From contig VZRZ01003213.1 of assembly GCA_013398175.1 (NCBI GenBank), forward strand, positions 653,925 to 717,924: 64,000 nucleotides of DNA, in the 5' to 3' direction. The notes below the pieces were generated by a model. It saw only the letters and a program-made list of their open reading frames with translations. It did no database searches and was not told where the DNA came from. The position numbers and the translations under genes are program-made. Within the stretch, counting starts at the first letter, position 1, and each line of letters begins with the position of its first letter. Origin of the DNA: Climacteris rufus (taxonomy: Eukaryota; Chordata; Aves; Passeriformes; Climacteridae). This document shows, piece after piece, positions 61,523-64,000 of the stretch.

Positions 61523-64000
61523 CTTATTCCTGATGCTGTAAAATGTGAGTTGGTAATGTTACTCATTCATAGAAGAATTCAAGAGAGGAAAATAGTAAGC
61601 TTTAAAAATAATATTAATAATATTTTGAACAGATTTCTATAAGGCCAAGAGGCAACTGCAGTGTTAACAGCAGAGTAAGAGTCAGGCAGTTAGACAGGTA
61701 CATTTAGATATTGGAAATAAATCATTTTAAAAAATAGTTAAATTTTCTATAAAGTTTGTATATCTGGTTTTATAGTAAGGAAAGGAGTACCTTAACTAAA
61801 AATATTTGACAATATAAGAGCAATGATATTGTCAATGAGTACAGGGAAAAACTAATGTAAAATGGCTTAGAAAGGAACATAAACATCTACCTTTGGTTAT
61901 CTTGCTGTAAATTTGAGCAAGCTGACACTTGAAGAAGAATTCAGCATTATCACTGATAGAACAGAGATCACAGAACAACAGAAGAATTTGAGGGTGTGCT
62001 CATATTGAGCTAGAAAGGAAAAATGGGGGACAGGAAATTTGGCAGACTAATAATACTCAAAAGTTTAATTTCTGATTGATCTGACTTTTTTTCTTCCTCC
62101 CTCAAATCCTTAAAATACTTTAGTGACTCTTTAAGTGGCTCCTCCTTAAATGATGTCAATTTTGAAATGAAAATCACTATTTAGCACAAATATATAGGTT
62201 TTCTATCTGTAGATTTCATATTAGACCTATATTTTCTCTTGCTATGCATTAGCTTTAGATGCCATTCATTTTTCCTTATGAGGTCAAAATATATGCAATA
62301 TACCTTTTCTTTGGTGAGCAAGATCAAGCTAACATGAAAAATGATATAATTGCAACAATAGTTGAGACTTTTTAAATGAAGATCTTGATACTGAATAAGC
62401 AGGAAGAATTTCCTCACATTTATACTAGCTGATGACTGCAGTTGTTACAGCAGCAGATGCTCCTATACCAAGGCTAAGGATGGGATGCCTACTGGAGCAG
62501 ATGGAATAAGAATTATTGCTGGCACAGCATAAAATAATTTAAAGGCAGAAGTTTTGAAAAATGCTTTTTAAAGGAGTTTGCAAAATGCATTGTCAGACAT
62601 GGATCTAATGGTATCTGAGGTAAATAAGGACACAGTTCTACGGGAATGTAATGACAGTGCTTCTGTATGTGTGTGGGAACACAGACACAGGACTATTGGC
62701 GAAGAGAAATATTTTAATGCCTTTTGATCAAAATGAAAAAGAAAAACAGTTAAATAAATTTTGAATTTAAAATACTAATAAAGCTAAAGTGTAACAAAGA
62801 CATGGGGTGAGAATTCCCTGTGCTACAAAATGGATTACCTAGTTATCCATAATCATAAGCAACTGTTCATTACTTTGCCAGTCTGAACTCTTAATTTGGT
62901 TGAAAGAGTCTGAGATTTTGCATTTATACCCTGGAGATCTAATTTTCTCTCCAGGATGCCCCAAAAGTTTTGGCAGTTGCTAGTGCTTTTCCTGCCCCTC
63001 CAGAAAATGAATGAGTTGATGAGGACTGATAAGAGGAACTATTTGCTGTTCCCTTGAAGACTGACTGGGCTGAAAGCTAGTCGTTTTCCTGGATGGGGCA
63101 GGAAGATGAACCATTTTATGGTATCAGTGTCTTTCCCACAACTATCTCATTAGACCTCAGCAGCAAAATCTTTTAGGAAAAGCTTTAAACTCCTTCTCTG
63201 ACTTCACATCCAGAACTAGGATGCCTTCTTTAAAGAGGCAAGCTGCCCCCAAATGCAGTAGTCATTTCTCCTCAAGTCTTTCCTCAAGACCCAGGCATTT
63301 ATTCTCTACCGACAAAACAAATTGTATTTATTTATGAATTGTAAAGTTGCATTACTGAGTCATCTTAATCATGGGAGACAAATTTGGCAGTTGAGGTTCA
63401 CCAGCGAGACTCTTAAAGAGGACACCTTACCTGTTCAGCCATTACTATCCTTGCTACTTTTATCTAAAGGTCAGCTGGTTTCCCATTGTTATATTAGAAA
63501 AAGTACTGCTTACACAGAGGTGCCAACAGTATTAGACTATTTGCATTTTAAACACTCGAAAACTGACATCATCAAAGAAACTTAGATCCCTTTAAACATT
63601 CCAACAATTAACACTAAGGAGCTAACATCTGAAAACAGAATTGTTACCTAAATGCAAAAAAAAAGTAAATTAAAAAATAGAGAAAAATTAGACAATATAC
63701 ATTTTGACAAGTGAAATTTTTAGACTACATTACTAGAAATCATTTTCAACAATAATATTTCTAAAATAGTCCATAGTGGCATAACAAATACTTTTTTTTC
63801 TTCTTTATGAAAGAAGTAAGGCTTGGATTGCCTTGACTAACAAAATGTTTCTTTCAGATCACAGAAAAAGATTCCAAATGGCTTTCAAAAACCCTTCTGC
63901 TAATTTGAAGCAATTGCTAAAATCACAATTTACTTTCATTCCTTGCCTATTAATAGCAATTCAAATGCCAACAAAACACTTTATCATACACCAAATTGTA

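Larger units (their letters stand above)
56713..64000. other. Unique AT-rich DNA with minor tandem repeats
   Basis: No gene, LTR or LINE was recognised. Local structure is limited to a 13-bp tandem pair at 59567-59593, an A16 run at 60407-60422 and a 17-bp triplet repeat at 61478-61522. The last few hundred bases are strongly AT-rich. Confidence 0.65.

Overview
The window looks like a gene-poor stretch of a bird genome, taken from a draft assembly. The evidence is the repeats: at least eight insertions of the avian CR1 (chicken repeat 1) LINE, most with the typical 3' tail built on ATTCTATG/ATTCTGTG-type units, plus several long terminal repeats (LTRs) of bird endogenous retroviruses (ERVs). 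One belongs to a group whose ends read TGTATTGGGTT and TCAACCCAACA. Two single-N gaps flanked by duplicated sequence suggest short-read scaffolding. I found no convincing host protein-coding gene, tRNA, rRNA, CRISPR array or bacterial feature. Short open frames outside the repeats look like chance frames in AT-rich DNA or shadows of repeats.

Layout. 1-1847: the 5' end of an ERV on the minus strand, running off the left edge, with a broken gag (1-1056), a leader with a tandem palindrome, a primer-binding site matching tRNA-Ile (1148-1165) and a 680-bp LTR (1168-1847). 1848-17589: AT-rich unique DNA with one small CR1 tail (14761-14822). 17590-19525: a CR1 fragment carrying reverse-transcriptase remains, split by a short alpharetrovirus-like LTR (about 17833-18085). 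19526-23236: unique DNA with the first single-N gap (21100). 23237-24450: two CR1 copies tail to tail. 27439-28158: an unbroken 720-nt homopurine tract containing about 72 perfect copies of a 7-bp unit. 34513-35363 and 37946-38551: two related LTRs in opposite orientation. 41385-41762: another CR1. 48300-49140: a GC-richer block I cannot name. 51205-53712: a CR1 split by a long LTR-like insertion with a perfect 6-bp target-site duplication. Inside it a second single-N gap sits between two identical 209-bp copies. 54222-55004: two CR1 copies head to head. 56531-56712: a decayed CR1. The rest, to 64000, is AT-rich unique DNA with minor tandem repeats.

Nothing here works together as a pathway or operon. 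The window is a layered record of retroelement insertions in an intergenic or intronic region: LTRs within LINEs, and LINEs beside LINEs. I did not find a new biological system. The points most worth following are the two nested insertions with readable junctions, the tRNA-Ile primer site and palindromic leader of the left-edge ERV, the homopurine array, and the two likely assembly errors. Family names are from memory of bird repeats and were not checked against a database.
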